Shown: one piece after another, positions 12,801 through 24,788 of the stretch
Position numbering within the stretch: position 1 is the stretch's first letter
Layout: the number at the start of each line of letters is the position of its first letter
Source: Mallotus nudiflorus
Taxonomy: Eukaryota > Streptophyta > Magnoliopsida > Malpighiales > Euphorbiaceae
Length of the DNA stretch: 64,000 nt
Direction of reading: 5' to 3'
Assembly (NCBI GenBank): GCA_947683625.1
Contig: CANTUR010000827.1
Coordinates: forward strand, 62,001-126,000
Translations under genes and position numbers: made by a program
The notes under the pieces: model-generated
What the model saw: only the letters and a program-made list of their open reading frames with translations
What the model was told of the DNA's origin: nothing
Databases searched by the model: none

Positions 12801-14223
12801 TAATTGTATTTTATTTACTTCTTTAAGTTTTGAGTATAGTTTATAAGCCTTTAGCATGTAGTTATTAGAAATCGTTGATTCATATTCTTGATAAAAATAT
12901 GTTGAAATTTAATTATATGAATTGGAATTTTAGGCAATGCCCCATCATAAAGGCATTGCCACTGTGGCATAAAGCAATATGCTAGCACCTTAATGGCCTA
13001 AGACAATGCCTCTTCGAAGAGGTGTCACCTCATCACTTCCACTTTTTTTCCTGCATTTTATTTAAATTGTTAGTTATTGATTTTGTTCTATTTTATAAGT
13101 GTTATATGTGGAACCATTTTCTTGAAATTTATTTAGCTATGATTTTCTTTTGACACTTAAGTATGCACTCATTAATATTTTCAAGTGTGTTAATACATGC
13201 TGTTAAGTTCATGTTCAGTTTCAATCTTGATTTTTACATATTTTACATATTTTATGTTTTTATGTTTCTACATTTTTTAATTTCTTTTACTAATTTTTCA
13301 TTGTCTTGATACATTAACTAATTGAGTCTTTATTTGATTTGGTCATTTTTACTCTCATTTATGTTTCATTTTATGAAATTAACTTGGTGGTTTCTTTTGT
13401 ATGTTTTTATTAGGAATTAAAGATTTTTATTTTCAAAATTAATGCATTTTGAATGACTTTTGAGTCACCAAGTAATTAGCCTTAATTAAGGAGATCTTTA
13501 TTATTATTTACTTACTTTTCATTCATTTTATTATTGTTATTAGCATGTTAAAAGGATGTAATTCTTTTCTCCTCCCCCCATTCTTTGTGTGGTTTTGTTT
13601 CATTTTTATTTTGCTATTTTATTTTGATTGTATGATCAAGGATGTAATTCTTTCTCCTCCCTCCTTTCTTTGCATGCGTATTTATATTTTTAATTATTTA
13701 TTTTCTAATTGCTTGCATGAATAAGGGTGGTAATTATTTTCTCTTTAACCCCTTCATTGCATAAGCATTTATTTAGATTTTTATTTTTTTAATTTGTGGA
13801 TAGATATATTGTGATGTGTTGTGAATCACACCAAAATTGCATGAAATTGAATTAATGTGCAAACTTAGACTTAATTGAAAATTGAATAATTGTTTGGAGG
13901 CAATTGCAATTTGCATGTTAATAAAGAAATAATTAAATAATTAAAAATAATAAAACACAAAACATAAACAGAGGCCAACTGCAAGGTTGGGTGGGCATTC
14001 AAAGCTCATAACCAGTTTCTCTATCCAATCTTTAATGACGACTGCTAGGAGCCCTCTGTAGGATCTAATTGCTATAAAAGTATGTCTTGGGTCTTATTCA
14101 GATGGCAACTCACATCTCTGATATATGCTTTAAGACTCTTATTGTATTTCCTAGTGGACCCTAAGTCCACACAGTGCCATGGTTGCCAAACACTTGGGCA
14201 CGTATTGAACCCTGCTGCCTATA
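9837..14223 (+). mobile_element. Tat-like element A, 5' LTR (split by a nested solo LTR)
   Basis: The LTR opens at TGTAAACACTTAGTTTGATC (9,837), runs to 9,947, is interrupted by a solo LTR (9,948-12,095 plus TSD), resumes at about 12,101 and ends CCTGCTGCCTATA at 14,223, next to a PBS. The net length is about 2.2 kb, matching the 2.1-2.2 kb of the other Tat-type LTRs in the window. Its terminal 150 bp is a diverged relative of their termini: CAGTGCCATGGTTGCCAAAC and GCACGTATTGAACCC compare with TAGTGTCATGATTGCTAAGA and ACGCACTAAACC at 12,045-12,085. It carries no ORF of note. Confidence 0.7.
9948..12095 (+). mobile_element. Solo LTR, Tat-type family T, inside the element A LTR
   Basis: It starts TGTAAACACCTAATTTCGAG and ends CCTCGCCATCTACA, with TG...CA termini and a length of 2,148 bp. 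It is flanked by TATAG (9,943-9,947) and CATAG (12,096-12,100), a 5 bp target duplication with one mismatch. No PBS, internal domain or second LTR adjoins it, so it is a solo LTR. Family members at 15,286, 35,175 and 56,471 share the terminal text and the GGCCCA-rich middle. Confidence 0.8.
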
Positions 14224-14224
14224 G

Positions 14225-14242
14225 TAGCGACTCCACTAGGGA
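14225..14242 (+). other. Primer-binding site of Tat-like element A
   Basis: TAGCGACTCCACTAGGGA follows the LTR end by one base. With two G-to-A changes it equals TGGCGACTCCACTGGGGA, the PBS type I remember for Tat/Ogre elements (tRNA-Arg class). This sets the element orientation as plus and distinguishes it from the tRNA-iMet sites of the other elements in the window. Confidence 0.65.
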
Positions 14243-15019
14243 TAGAGAAACTGATTCTAGCGTTTTGTGTTTTATCATCTTTAATTATTTTCTTATTTAT
14301 TTTGCATTCATGACGTATTTTCACATATTGTGCACATAATCCCAAATAATCCGTCGATAGTCATTGCTTTACTGCTGGTGGTAATGTATTTGGCAATTGT
14401 CATTTATAGCACGTACTTATCTAGCATTGCATGAACCCTTGAGTGGGGAGACATAATGGAGGTATATTATTGTGGGAGCCAAAACCTTTTCACCCAAGAT
14501 TCAACTCATGTAGTAACATAATAACTTCCTTTAGGATTTTCCAAAATGCATATGTTTGATGCTATACAGTAATCTCATTTATAAAGCTCAAGCCCACCAA
14601 CAAGGGATCATGTTAGGGTTGGGCCTTACCTTCCTATTATGGACCATTATATTAGACTTTGGTTATATTCATAGGATTTTCTATTTGTTTGCTACCTTAA
14701 GAGATGTATTTTATTCGTTTATTTTATTATCCCTTATTGATAATTAAAACCTAGACTAAAAACCCTAGGAAAAGAGACTCACCATTGAACACGTGTATGG
14801 AAGAAATCAGGTTGGAAGGCTTTGCTATGTGATTTGATTGTGTTTATAAATAAATAATTTTGCATTTCATGCATACATGACATTAATTATAATTTTTGTT
14901 TAAAATGCATTTTTCCTAGCCATAAGCTTATTCTTATTTGGAAGTAGATCAAAGGTAATTTGCCCCATCAGTATCAAGGATCCAATTAAACAATTGAGAC
15001 CACTTTATAAGGGAGCAAA

Positions 15020-18000
15020 ATGAGAAGACCCTCTAATTTTGATGTTAAATCCTTTAAGAAAGAAATTTTAAAAGAAATTAGGGATGAGATGTGACAGATG
15101 ATTAGAGATATGGTTGTTAAGATGGTAGGGAAAATGCCCTTGGATAAAGAAGACTTTGAAATTAGGACCATTGTTGGTGAGCCATTCAAAGAAAAATTGA
15201 AGGTGGTGGTAGAACTGAGTCAGAATGGATAAAAGATATGAAAAGGCAAATGGATTAATTGCAAACTGCATTGAAAAAGCATGGATGTAGACGACAAGGT
15301 TCAGTGCGCGTCCAAGATTTTAGCAACCATGACATTGTTTGAGCTCAGGGCTCTAGAGAACACACTAACCATTGTCATAAAGACATGGCGTAGAGATTAG
15401 GATTTGCCACCTAGGGTAATAATTGGGATAAATCGAAAAGGTGGTACTCAATTCCCTAAAAGAAAGCTAGCACCACAATCAGGAGATTCTGGATATGGAA
15501 TACCAACTTCTTTCAGTCTTGTGTTCATTTAGAATTACTTTATGAATTATTATCTTATTCTCTATTTACATGCAATTTCATATAAACTCTAAAAACAATC
15601 AACTCCAAGACAAACTAGTCATGAAATATACAAGTAAATATTGCATTCAATAAATCACAAAATCCCTAAGTTAGTATAATCTACATCGATTTTAAATAAA
15701 TGAGTTAAATCTACATGTTTTAATTTATAAGTGAACCTAAAGACCTAATTCCTTTTGATTTCAATTAAATGAACTTAAGTCTACTTGTTTTAATAAAAAA
15801 ATGGGCCTAATTCTACAAATTATCGAATATTTAAATTAGTGGGCCTAATTCTACATGTTTTAATTAAATGGTGAGCTTAAATCTATAAATTATTAGGAAA
15901 AGGGCTTAAATTAAATGGGCTAAGTCTAAATTAATTAAATTAAATTTGGTGGGCCTATGTCTAATTAACTAAATGGGCCTAAGGATATTTTTAATCTAAA
16001 ATCTAATTAATTATGGACCTAAAAAATATATTTAATTAATTAAACCTAATTAATTATTAAATGAGATGGGCTTAAATAAATAAATCAAGACCTAAAATGG
16101 GCTTAAGGCCCAAAACACACAAAAATAATAACTAAACCCAAAAACAAGTAAAAACATAAAAGAAACAATTAAATAAGATCAAACAAATAATTAAATTAAT
16201 CCTTACTAAAACCCTAATTATATTACCAAGCAACCTAAATTAATCTACTTCCTCCATTGATTTTAAGTAATTACCTAATTAAAAATCTAATTTTTACTAA
16301 CCAATTTAATCAAAATAAATAAACAACCATACATGTAATTTTATTACTCTCACTACTGGAGCTATTACATTAATTCATAAAACAATTAATAAAATAAAAA
16401 TAAAAAATAAAATAAAAAAATAAAGACAATAAAAATAAAAATAAAACCCTAGAAACTAAGTCTCTACGAGGCTTTATCCATAGTTTTCCACGGACTTTTT
16501 ATGAATTCATCCCTCCTACGTGATCACCATGTGTCTTTTTCCATAATCACCATAAAAAAATAAATAAATAAAATTATAATTAATTAATAAATTATGATAA
16601 TAACTCAAAATAAAAAAATATAAATAATATATAAAAAAAGAAATAAGAAGAAGATGCTGATGCTTATCAATGATTTGGGGTACTCCTCATATTGGTAGTT
16701 CATCGTTCTTAATAAATCTTTGAATCTTCTTCTTCAAAAATTCTCCACGAATCTTGAATTAATTGTTAAATTAAAAGGAATTTGTTGTAAAAAAATAACT
16801 CAAAAAAGGATAAAAAAACTAATTCAAAAAATGGTTCTCTCTTTTATTTTTCTTCCCGTCTCTCTCTTCTTTTTTCTTCCTTCTCTCTTTTTCCTCTTCA
16901 CCCTCCCCCTTTTTCTTTTACTGCTATTCTCTCTTTATTTAGTGGAACTAGGAAGCCTAACCCCAATCTTAATATGATTCTAATTCCTAAAGTATAAGAT
17001 TAATACTTAAAATTATATATAGGAATTTTAAACCAGTTAGGATTGAGTTAAGTAGGAATTTTAAACCAATTAAAACTGAATTAAAAATAGGAAAACAAAG
17101 ACAGAAGAATTCAATTCCGACTGGGATTGGGTAATTTCAATCGGAATTACACAATCCTGATCGGAATTGGTGTAATTCTGATCGAAATTATGGAATTTTG
17201 ACATATATATATTTTTTAACATTTAATTATAAAAAGACCCCTAAAAGAATTTAAATTTTGCAATTAAGTCCTAAAAAAACCTTGCAATTTAATCCCTGAA
17301 AACATTAAAATCCTTCCTTTAAAATTTGCATTTAAACCTTTAGAATTTTAAAGATTAAGTATCAAAGACATTTTCATCACTGGAGTCCTTTGCTGCATCC
17401 ATAACACATCATCTCGAAATTGGGTATTTAAAATGGGCTCAATCATGACTTTGCCAATGTGGACTTGGATTTAGAGGGGGAAGAAATGTTGCCCCTAAAA
17501 TAAAAATTTCTAAATATGAAGAAATACTTTGGCACTAATGATCCACACCTGCACCTAAAGTAACACGTCACCTACAAGAAGGCCACCAGGTTTTCTAAAG
17601 CTCAAATTGTTAGACAATTTTCATTATCCTTGGAACAAGCTACTATCAAATGGTATTACACTCTAGATGTAGATGTTTAGCAAGATTGGAAGGAGATGTG
17701 TTTAACCTTCATTAAGCAGTATGGGCTGAATTTGCAATTTGAGGTTTCTTTAAGAGCTACAGAATATAGAGCAAATATCTAATGAACCCTTCATAAGCTT
17801 CCTGAATAGATGGAGAGGAAAATTGGCCTAGATGAAGCATAGAACTGCAAAACCAAACCAGCTAATGATAGCCACAGAAGTCTGCATTCCATCTATAGCC
17901 AAAAAATTGAAGGATATGGGCATAAGGGACTTTAAAGAGCAATACCATTTTAGAGTACAAGTTGAAGTTGACTTGAATTTGAGCACTTATGAATAATTAT
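15020..18000 (+). pseudogene. Tat-like element A gag, split by a solo LTR
   Basis: The N-terminal part starts at an ATG at 15,020 (MRRPSNFDVKSFKKEIL) and runs with stops to 15,285. A 2.1 kb solo LTR then intervenes. From 17,438 the retrotransposon gag core resumes: RQFSLSLEQATIKWYYTLD (about 17,615-17,670), then DWKEMCLTFIKQYGLN. This matches the F-x-x-SL-x-x-A-x-x-WY and W-x-x-x-x-x-x-F-x-x-QY pattern of Tat gag. Several stops and at least one frameshift occur. The recognisable reading ends near 18,000 without zinc knuckle, protease or pol, so the element is truncated on the right. The distance from PBS to ATG, about 780 bp, suits a long Tat leader. Confidence 0.65.
15286..17432 (-). mobile_element. 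Solo LTR, Tat-type family T, inside element A gag
   Basis: On the plus strand it begins TGTAGACGACAAGGTTCAGT and ends TCGAAATTGGGTATTTAAA; 2,147 bp. The flanks ATGGA (15,281-15,285) and ATGGG (17,433-17,437) form a 5 bp target duplication with one mismatch. It is inverted relative to the solo LTR at 9,948. Orientation is inferred from the family member at 56,471-58,638, where a polypurine tract adjoins the equivalent end. The phenylalanine/leucine-rich frame at 16,720-16,977 is a pyrimidine-run artefact. Confidence 0.82.
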
Positions 18001-18941
18001 TGTCAGTTTTGGTTATAATGATTTTGAACAACTTTTATTGTAACAACTTTTGTTTTTGTTAATAAATGTTTGATTGTCTAATTAACATGATTATAAATTT
18101 GTTATGATTATGTATACAATCTTATGCTTGAAAGAAAGAGAGATTCAAAAAGAAAAAGAAAAAGAAAAAGAAACTATATCAAGAGGACTAAATGCCAAAA
18201 TTAACTTTCAATTTTACTTTAGGCACTTTCAACCTCAGCTTCTTTTGAAATGAATTCACCATGTTCACTAAGAAAGAAGAAAAAAAGAAAAAGAAAAGAA
18301 AAATGAAGAAAAAATGAAAAGAAATGAAAAAACAAAAAAGACAATAAAAAAATAAAAAGGAAATGAGGAGAAAGAAATGAGAAAAAGAAAAAAATATTTG
18401 TGCCACCAACATTTGAAAAGTTGATCTTATGAAAGTCCTCTTGATGTCAAAATAAAATTTCCATCGATTGTGAACTGAAAAATAGTTGGTCAGAAAACCC
18501 ACAAAGGATTTATCAATAACAAGCATGAAGTACCATATTTAATTATGTCAAATGGGCAATCATATGAAGATAGAGATGATTGACATAATGTTAGCACGTG
18601 AAGTGTCAGACAATACAAATTATATATTTAAAAGTAGTTACTATACTACAATTTGGAAATTATGTTTAAAACCAAAACTAAATCATTTACTACTATTTTA
18701 ATATACTAAATTTTCTTTCTTTCCCAATTATTTTTGAAATAGATTTTGATTTAAGGGAAAATTACACTGCAATTTTCAATACCCACATCATAGAACTAGT
18801 CTTGAACTAGAGAGTATCTACTCAAAAAACACTAAACTTTTCACCATTTTGAATAGAACCTAGGACGTCAATATTGGCGATAATCAAAATTTTAGCATGA
18901 AAATGGCAAATGGGTATGCCTATGCATGATAAAAAAATTAA
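18001..18941. other. Unassigned AT-rich stretch with an A/G-rich tract
   Basis: No gene recognised. A purine tract of GAAAAA-type repeats at about 18,145-18,175 and 18,265-18,395 produces a long but meaningless phenylalanine-rich minus frame (18,188-18,526). Sequence from 18,000 to 18,130 may be further non-coding DNA of the Tat-like element, but I see no PPT or 3' LTR. Confidence 0.5.
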
Positions 18942-19984
18942 GACAACATCCATTCTAAAGCCCCTAAACTTATCAGCTTTTTAGCTTTAGGCCCCTAAAG
19001 TTTCATTTTGTATATTTAGGCCCTTAAACTTCATAGAAATGAAGTTTTAAACCTTTCTAACAAATTTTTAACACAAATTATTTCCTTTTGGTCCCTAAGT
19101 TTTATATTTCTAATATTCATTCCATTTTTTACCTTTTTAACACTTATATCACTTTTAAAATTTTTTCATTGTAAAAAATAAATTTATTTATTTTAATTTC
19201 TAATGTTTTAAATTATTATATACATATTTAAATAATTTAAAATTTTTAAAAATAAATAAAAAAGTTAATGCTAAGATAAAAAAAATCATAATATTACTAC
19301 TATTTTTCAAAATATTTTAAATTATTGTGAATAAATTTTTTCATATACCCAAAAAGTATGATAAAAAAAAATATAAAGGTTAAGATAACAGTTATAAAAA
19401 GTTTGAGTTGGTTGAAAAATCTATTACCGTTTTTCAGTAATGTACATACATGTATTAATATCCATTATTTATAAAAGTTATATTATAGAAAATTATTCAC
19501 AACAATTTAATTAAAATTTTGTACAAAAAATAAAAAATGTATTAAAATATAAAAATTTAAATTTGAAGAATTATAAAATATTTTTTTATCATAATCTCTT
19601 TTAATTATGGTGTTCTTTTTCATCATAATATTTTAATTTGAAAAACAGTAATTTTATCATAATTTTTTTTATCTTAACATTAACTTGTTTATTTATTTTT
19701 AAAGTTATTTAAAAATGTATACAAATTTAAAATATTAGAAATTAAAATAAGTAAATATATTTTTTACTAGTAAAAAAATTTTAAAAGTGATATAAGTGTT
19801 AAAAGGTAAAAAAAGTATGAATATGATAAATATAAAACTTTAGAGACCAAATGAAAATAATTTTTGTTAAAATTTTGATAGAAGTCAAACCCATGAAGTT
19901 TGAGAGCCTAGATATATAAAATAAAACTTTAGGGGCCCACAGCTAAAAAGCCAATAAATTTAGGAGTCTCAGGATGAGTTTTGC
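18942..19984. mobile_element. Long foldback element 3, about 1.04 kb
   Basis: The left end GACAACATCCATTCTAAAGC and the inverse of the right end (GCAAAACTCATCCTGAGACT) match, and pairing continues through CCCCTAAACTTATCAGC / GCCAATAAATTTAGGAG and deep into both arms. For example, TTATTTTAATTTCTAATG on the left pairs with ATTAGAAATTAAAATAA on the right. It belongs to the same family as 7,691-8,774. The right arm reaches into the segment that was tandemly duplicated, so a right-arm fragment also sits at 30,150-30,268. Flanks are A-rich and no target duplication can be called. Confidence 0.75.
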
Positions 19985-20862
19985 AAAAAAATAAATAGCT
20001 AATAAACCAGAAGGGCATGGCTGTAGTGACTGTACTTGCAAAGTTGCTTGATAAATTATTGAAACTTGAGTTTGGTTAACATGTTTACCTTCTTGAAGCC
20101 ACTTCTCAAGAACTGGAACAATCGAGATTGATGATCCAGCCACCAATATCCTCTTGTGTAGATTATCAATTGATGTTGGCAAAGTAGAAAATAATTGAGC
20201 TCTAACAATGCAATGGCAACCGTGCCATATTTTAGCATTGGATTGCAGAAGCAACTTTATGAAGTTAAAGATGACAATTTTTTCTTTTGCTAAAGAGGGA
20301 TCAATACACGGGTTGAACAAAGGGTTTAAAGGTATGTTTAGTATTTTAGGAAGCTTTAGAAAAGAGTTATGATTTCACTACTTACTCGCCATTGGTAGGT
20401 TTATGGGTCATTTTAGTTAAATGAGTTAATTTCCTTTACCCAAAAGCCCACCCACTAAAGCTTAGCATTTTTGTTAAATGATTCCATTTTTTTTCTCAAC
20501 TTTCTATTGCAAGAATTATTTGTTTGCTAATGTAAGGCCAAGTTGTGCTTCATAAGGGTAGAAATGCTAGCCAGTTAATGTCTAGTGATGTGCATCAAGC
20601 GGTTTGAGTTTTTATTTTTTTAAAAAAAATAAAAAATGAAACAAAAAAAATCCTAAATTAATGAAATACTAATAATAAGTCAAATAGGCTAAATGAACCA
20701 CAAAGAAAATTGTTGTTTAATATATAAAAAGGTTATATTTAAAAAAATAAAAAAATTAATAAACATATATTAATTATGACAAATAGGTCAAAGCTTATAA
20801 ACTAAATTAAAATAGTTCAAACATCATTTTAAATAAAAATAAAACCTAAATAAGATGAAAGT
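19860..20862. repeat. Segmental duplication copy 1, left part
   Basis: This block (foldback right arm, PPR exon, then upstream flank) is repeated in the same order at 30,150-31,160. Examples of shared text are CTCAGGATGAGTTTT, CCACTTCTCAAGAACTGGAA, CCCAAAAGCCCACCCAC and AGTCAAATAGGCTAAATGAA. It is cut at 20,862 by the Copia element and resumes at 29,211. Confidence 0.85.
19990..20335 (-). pseudogene. PPR protein (P class), N-terminal exon, duplicate copy 1
   Basis: The minus strand encodes LFSTLPTSIDNLHKRI, then SISIVPVLEKWLQEGKHVNQ. This is the N-terminal signature of the plant mitochondrial PPR group that includes Arabidopsis At2g20710 and At4g21705 (usual form: L-x-x-RI-x-x-x-GDP-x-x-S-VPVL-x-x-W-x-x-EG-x-x-V). 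The next motif (QLRKY-x-x-x-x-HAL) is frameshifted here but readable near 20,010-20,035. Members of this family act in organelle RNA processing. Only the first of several PPR units is present; no downstream exons follow. A paralogous copy is at 30,285-30,600 and a C-terminal fragment of the same family at 43.4-44.1 kb. Confidence 0.65.
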
Positions 20863-22539
20863 TGAAAAAGTCCTAGAGGGGGGAGGGGGTGAATAGGACT
20901 ATTGAACAAAAATAGGAAATTAACGGAATTCTTTGCAAGAATTGAGTAAGAGTTGAGAAGGAAGAATGAAGAACACAAATATTTAAGGAGTTATAAAATT
21001 CATGTCATTTTAAAAGATAAAAACCATTCCCAAGAAGAATTTATACATTAATATGAATTTTGCAGGAATAAGCACAATTAATAGTCATGCAAAAAAAATT
21101 CATGTCATATAAAAACAAAGTAAGCAAAATAAGGCTTTTTATCACAAGGACAAAACTAGCCACACTTACATTATTACTATGCAAAAAAAATATTTATGTG
21201 AAATAAATTCAAATAATTTTCCCCTTATTTCAATAGATTTTAAAAATTGATATTAAGGACACACTATCATATAGTTATATCACTTACATAAACACATATT
21301 TGAAAAAAAAAATTTCTTTTCCTTAGAAGAAATTAACTATGTATGCATGCAAACTCAATTATTTTTCCTCCTTTGTCAAAATGCAAAAATAGACCAAATC
21401 TTAAAAATATCCATGCATTATCAAAGATAAAAACAATTTCTAAGAAAACACAAAAATTAAACAAACTCAAAAATTTTCTACTCCCTTGTCAAAATGCAAA
21501 TAAAATTGCATTAAAATAAGAAAGAGTTTGAAAGAATTTTGAAGAAGTTTAATTGAAAATGTAATTGATTAAAAATGAAAGGGGATTGAGGGGTTTTTAT
21601 ACACAAAATTTTTTTTTAAAGAATTCAAAAAAGTAAAAAAAATTGCAAGTTATCGTTTGGAAGAAATTTGAAAGAAAAAAAATTAAAAAGTGAACCAGAC
21701 CACTGCTCACGAGTGGTTCACAAGCGGTCCGCTCGTGAGCGATATTGAGTGTGTCCAGACCGCTATAGTTATGAGCTTAATGGCTCGTGATGAAAATTTC
21801 CAAACAACCCTTGTACTTTTAAATTTGTTACAATTAAGTTTAAAAAAGCTGACAAATAGGTCCTTGACCATAAAATTAATTATACAATTAAAATAAATGA
21901 TAGTTAAAACAAATATTTTTGACATAAATAAATAAATCAAAGTGAAAATTTTGAAAATATGTAAAAAAAAATATTATTATTATTATTATTATTTAAAAAA
22001 CACTAAAAATAAGCCAAAAAAATATACAAAGCATGAATTAAAAAAAATCTTACAACTCAAGGTTTATATCCAGAAATTAAACTAAACATAAACTATCAAA
22101 AAATAGTCATAAAACACACTTAACAACTCAAAACTTAGATATGAAAAGTATACTGAAAATAAACCAAAAATAAATTGACATAAAATGAATTAAACAAATA
22201 GACTAATAACTCAAAACTTAGATACAAAAAGTATACTGAAAATAAACCAAACATAAACTGACATAAAATGAATTAAACAAATAGACTAATAGCTCAAAAC
22301 TTAGATACATAAAGTATACTGAAAATAAACCAAACATAAACTATCATGAAAATACACAAAAAAAAATTGTTGAGGAGGAGGAATATTTATGCAAAATTAA
22401 AATAATTTATTAATTGAATTTAGCTTAATAATTAATTATTAATTTGTACAATAGGAGGGCTTTTAAAAAAAATTGAATGAATCCATATAGATCCAAATCA
22501 AATAAATTTAGTACATAGATCATGCAAATGGGAAATACA
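20863..22539 (-). mobile_element. Copia 3' LTR (1,677 bp, divergent from the 5' LTR)
   Basis: The first 145 bp, from TGAAAAAGTCCTAGAGG, match the 5' LTR start at 27,875 almost base for base. The far end (GATCATGCAAATGGGAAATACA) matches 29,190-29,210. The middle differs strongly: it has a 83 bp tandem repeat absent from the 5' LTR, and only loose correspondence in the segment with CTCGTGAGC (21,732) versus GTGCTCGTGAGG (28,541). A plus-strand frame at 21,690-21,896 is incidental. Confidence 0.7.
22126..22373. repeat. Tandem repeat, about 83 bp x 3, inside the Copia 3' LTR
   Basis: The phrase ACTCAAAACTTAGATA (or GCTCAAAACTTAGATA) recurs at 22,126, 22,208 and 22,291, each followed by AAAGTATACTGAAAATAAACC and a tail of ATAAAATGAATTAAACAAATAG. 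The 5' LTR lacks this array. Confidence 0.9.
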
Positions 22540-22677
22540 ATATATCATGTATATGAAGTAAATTTTACTAAAGCAAATACTTTTAAAACAAAATATATAC
22601 ATGATGCTAAAAATAATTTTTCTAAAGAACATAATCACATAAGACTCTAATCATCAATTCATCAATTTAACAAGTGA

Positions 22678-23320
22678 TCAAGACAAGCTTGAGCCATCAA
22701 TCATACCAAGTTCATGTTTAATAAAATTCAATCTTTCCTCATAAAGAGGCTTGGTAAAGATGTCTGCTAATTGATGATTAGTATCAACAAAATAAAGAAA
22801 AATATCACCATTTTGGACATGATCACGCAAGAAATGATGTCTAATATCAATATGCTTAGTTCTAGAGTGCTGAATGAGATTTTTACTAAGGTTTATAGCA
22901 CTTGTATTGTCATAATTAATTGGAATGTGATTAATATCAATGCCATAGTCTAAAAGTTGTTCTTTTTGCCATAGAACTTGGGTGCAACCACAACTAGCCA
23001 CCATATATTCTACTTCAACGGTGGACAAGGCAACAAAAACTTATTTCTTACTAAACCAAGAAACTAAGCAATTTCCTAAAATTTGACAAGTTCTGGAAGT
23101 GTTTTTTCTATCTAGTAGGCTACCGGCAAAATCAACATTAGAATAACTAATCAAGTCAAAAGAAGAACTCCTAGGATACCAAAGTCCTAAATGCATTATA
23201 CCATAAAGATATTTAAAAATTCTTTTGATAGCATTCAAATGAGACTTTCTAGGACTTGACTGAAATCTAGCACACAAGCAAGTAGCAAACATAATATCAG
23301 GTCTGCTAGCGTTAAATAAA
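22678..23320 (-). pseudogene. Copia RNase H domain (broken)
   Basis: This is the C-terminal end of the polyprotein. Residues such as RFQSSPRKSHLNAIKRIFKYL, HLGLWYPRSSSFDLISYSN and VDFAGSLLDRKNTSR (23,080-23,280) are the connection and RNase H start of SIRE elements. The later part at 22,678-23,028 has EVEYMVASCGCTQVLWQ and the end signature QLADIFTKPL. The two parts are in the same frame, separated by a stop near 23,040, and the preceding RT block is in another frame. RNase H would remove the RNA strand of the RNA:DNA hybrid. The polyprotein stop is just right of 22,675. Confidence 0.85.
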
Positions 23321-23345
23321 GAAGGGATCCGATCATACCTCTAAA

Positions 23346-24788
23346 TCACTTTTCATCAACCGGTTTGCCATTCTCATCCTTATTGAGTTTGGTTATGGTG
23401 CTCATTGGAGTTTTGCTTGATTTAGCTCCATCCATTCTAAACTTCTTGAGAATGTCCCTTGCATATTTGGTTTGATTTATGAAAATCCCATCTTTACATT
23501 GCTTGATTTGAAGTCCAAGAAAGAACTTGAGTTCTCCTATTAAACTCATCTCAAATTCTCCTTGCATTAACTTAGAAAATTCCTCATACAAGTAATGGTT
23601 AGTAGCACCGAAAATAATATCATCCACATAAATTTGAACAATTAATAAATCATGCTTGGATTTTTTTATGAAAAGAGTTGAGTCAATCTTTCCTTTAGAG
23701 AAACCTTTCTCTAGTAAAAAGTTACTTAATCTTTCATACCAAGCTCTTGGAACTTGTTTCAATCCATACAATGCTTTTGATAATTTAAAAACATGATTTG
23801 GAGAGTCAAAATTTTCAAAACTCGGAGGTTGTTCAACATATACCTCCTCTTCAATAAAACCATTTAAAAATGCACTTTTAACATTCATTTGATAAAGTTT
23901 AAAGTCCATGTATGATGCAAACGCAAGTAACATCCTAATAGCTTCTAACCTTGCAACAGGGGCAAAGGTTTCATCATAATCAATTCCTTCCTCTTGATTA
24001 TAACCTTTAACTACTAGTTTAGCTTTGTTCCTAGTTATGACACTTTGTTCATTCATCTTATTTTGAAACACCCATTTGGTGCCAATAATAGGATGATGTT
24101 TAGGTCTAGGAACCAAAGTCCAAACCTTGTTTCTCTGAATTTGATTTAACTCTTCTTGCATAGCAAGGACCCAAAATTCATCACTTAAAGCATCATTAAC
24201 GTTTTTGGGTTCAAATTGAGAAATGAAAGCTAAATTAACAATAGACTTGAGTTTAAATCTAGTAGTTACCCCTTTTGTAGTGTCACCTATAATGAGGTCT
24301 TGAGGGTGAGCTTTCTTGAATTGCCAATCCTTTGGAAGTTCATCCTTCGAGGTAGGTTGAGGTGTCTCCTGATTTTCCTTCTTGCTTGGATCTTCAAGTT
24401 CCAAAGGCTTACTAGCATTTTCTTCTTGTGTTTCCACAATCTCATTGTTTCCTACAAGATCATCAACACTACAAACATCCTATCTAGGATCAAGTGAGTT
24501 TAATTCATCAAATACCACATGCATTGACTCTTCAACTACTAGAGTTCTCTTATTAAAGACTCTATATGCTTTGCTAGAGATGGAATAGCCTAGGAAAATT
24601 CCTTCATCGACTTTGGAATCAAATTTTCCAAGATTATCCTTGGTGTTCAATATAAAGCACTTGTATCCAAATACTCCTTAGATATGAGATTTTGGGTTTT
24701 CTATTGTTTCATAGCTCATAAGATGTTATATTTTTGAAATTGGTCTTTTGAAAACTCAGTTTGAAATATAACAAGATGTGTTAACGAC
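23346..24788 (-). pseudogene. Copia reverse transcriptase with preceding integrase C-terminal region (broken)
   Basis: The longest uninterrupted block (23,346-24,437, 363 residues) holds the Copia RT. Landmarks in order are the W-x-L-V-x-RP entry region, GTKWVFQNK, KARLVVKGY-like NKAKLVVKGYNQEEGIDY, ETFAPVARLEAIR, the LNG-F-EEEVYVEQPPSF loop, KALYGLKQ, the catalytic YVDDIIFG (about 23,610-23,633) and KFFLGLQIKQ. One nuance is KQVPRAWYERL where KQ-APRAWYE is usual. The upstream part (24,440-24,788) reads as the integrase tail (GVFGYKCFILN, GIFLGYS) with stops. RT would copy the element RNA into cDNA inside the particle. Confidence 0.9.

Noticed and set aside
16720..16977. 85-codon plus frame with a hydrophobic tail, like a membrane peptide
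   Set aside because: It lies inside a solo LTR and comes from a TTC/TCT pyrimidine run; the other family members do not keep it open.
12096..17432. One large Tat element with two LTRs at 9.9-12.1 and 15.3-17.4 kb
   Set aside because: Those LTRs are in opposite orientation and each has its own 5 bp target duplication, so they are independent solo LTRs.
18188..18526. 112-codon minus frame, the longest non-retroelement frame in its area
   Set aside because: It is almost all Phe/Ser/Leu from an A/G-rich tract, with no domain or codon structure.
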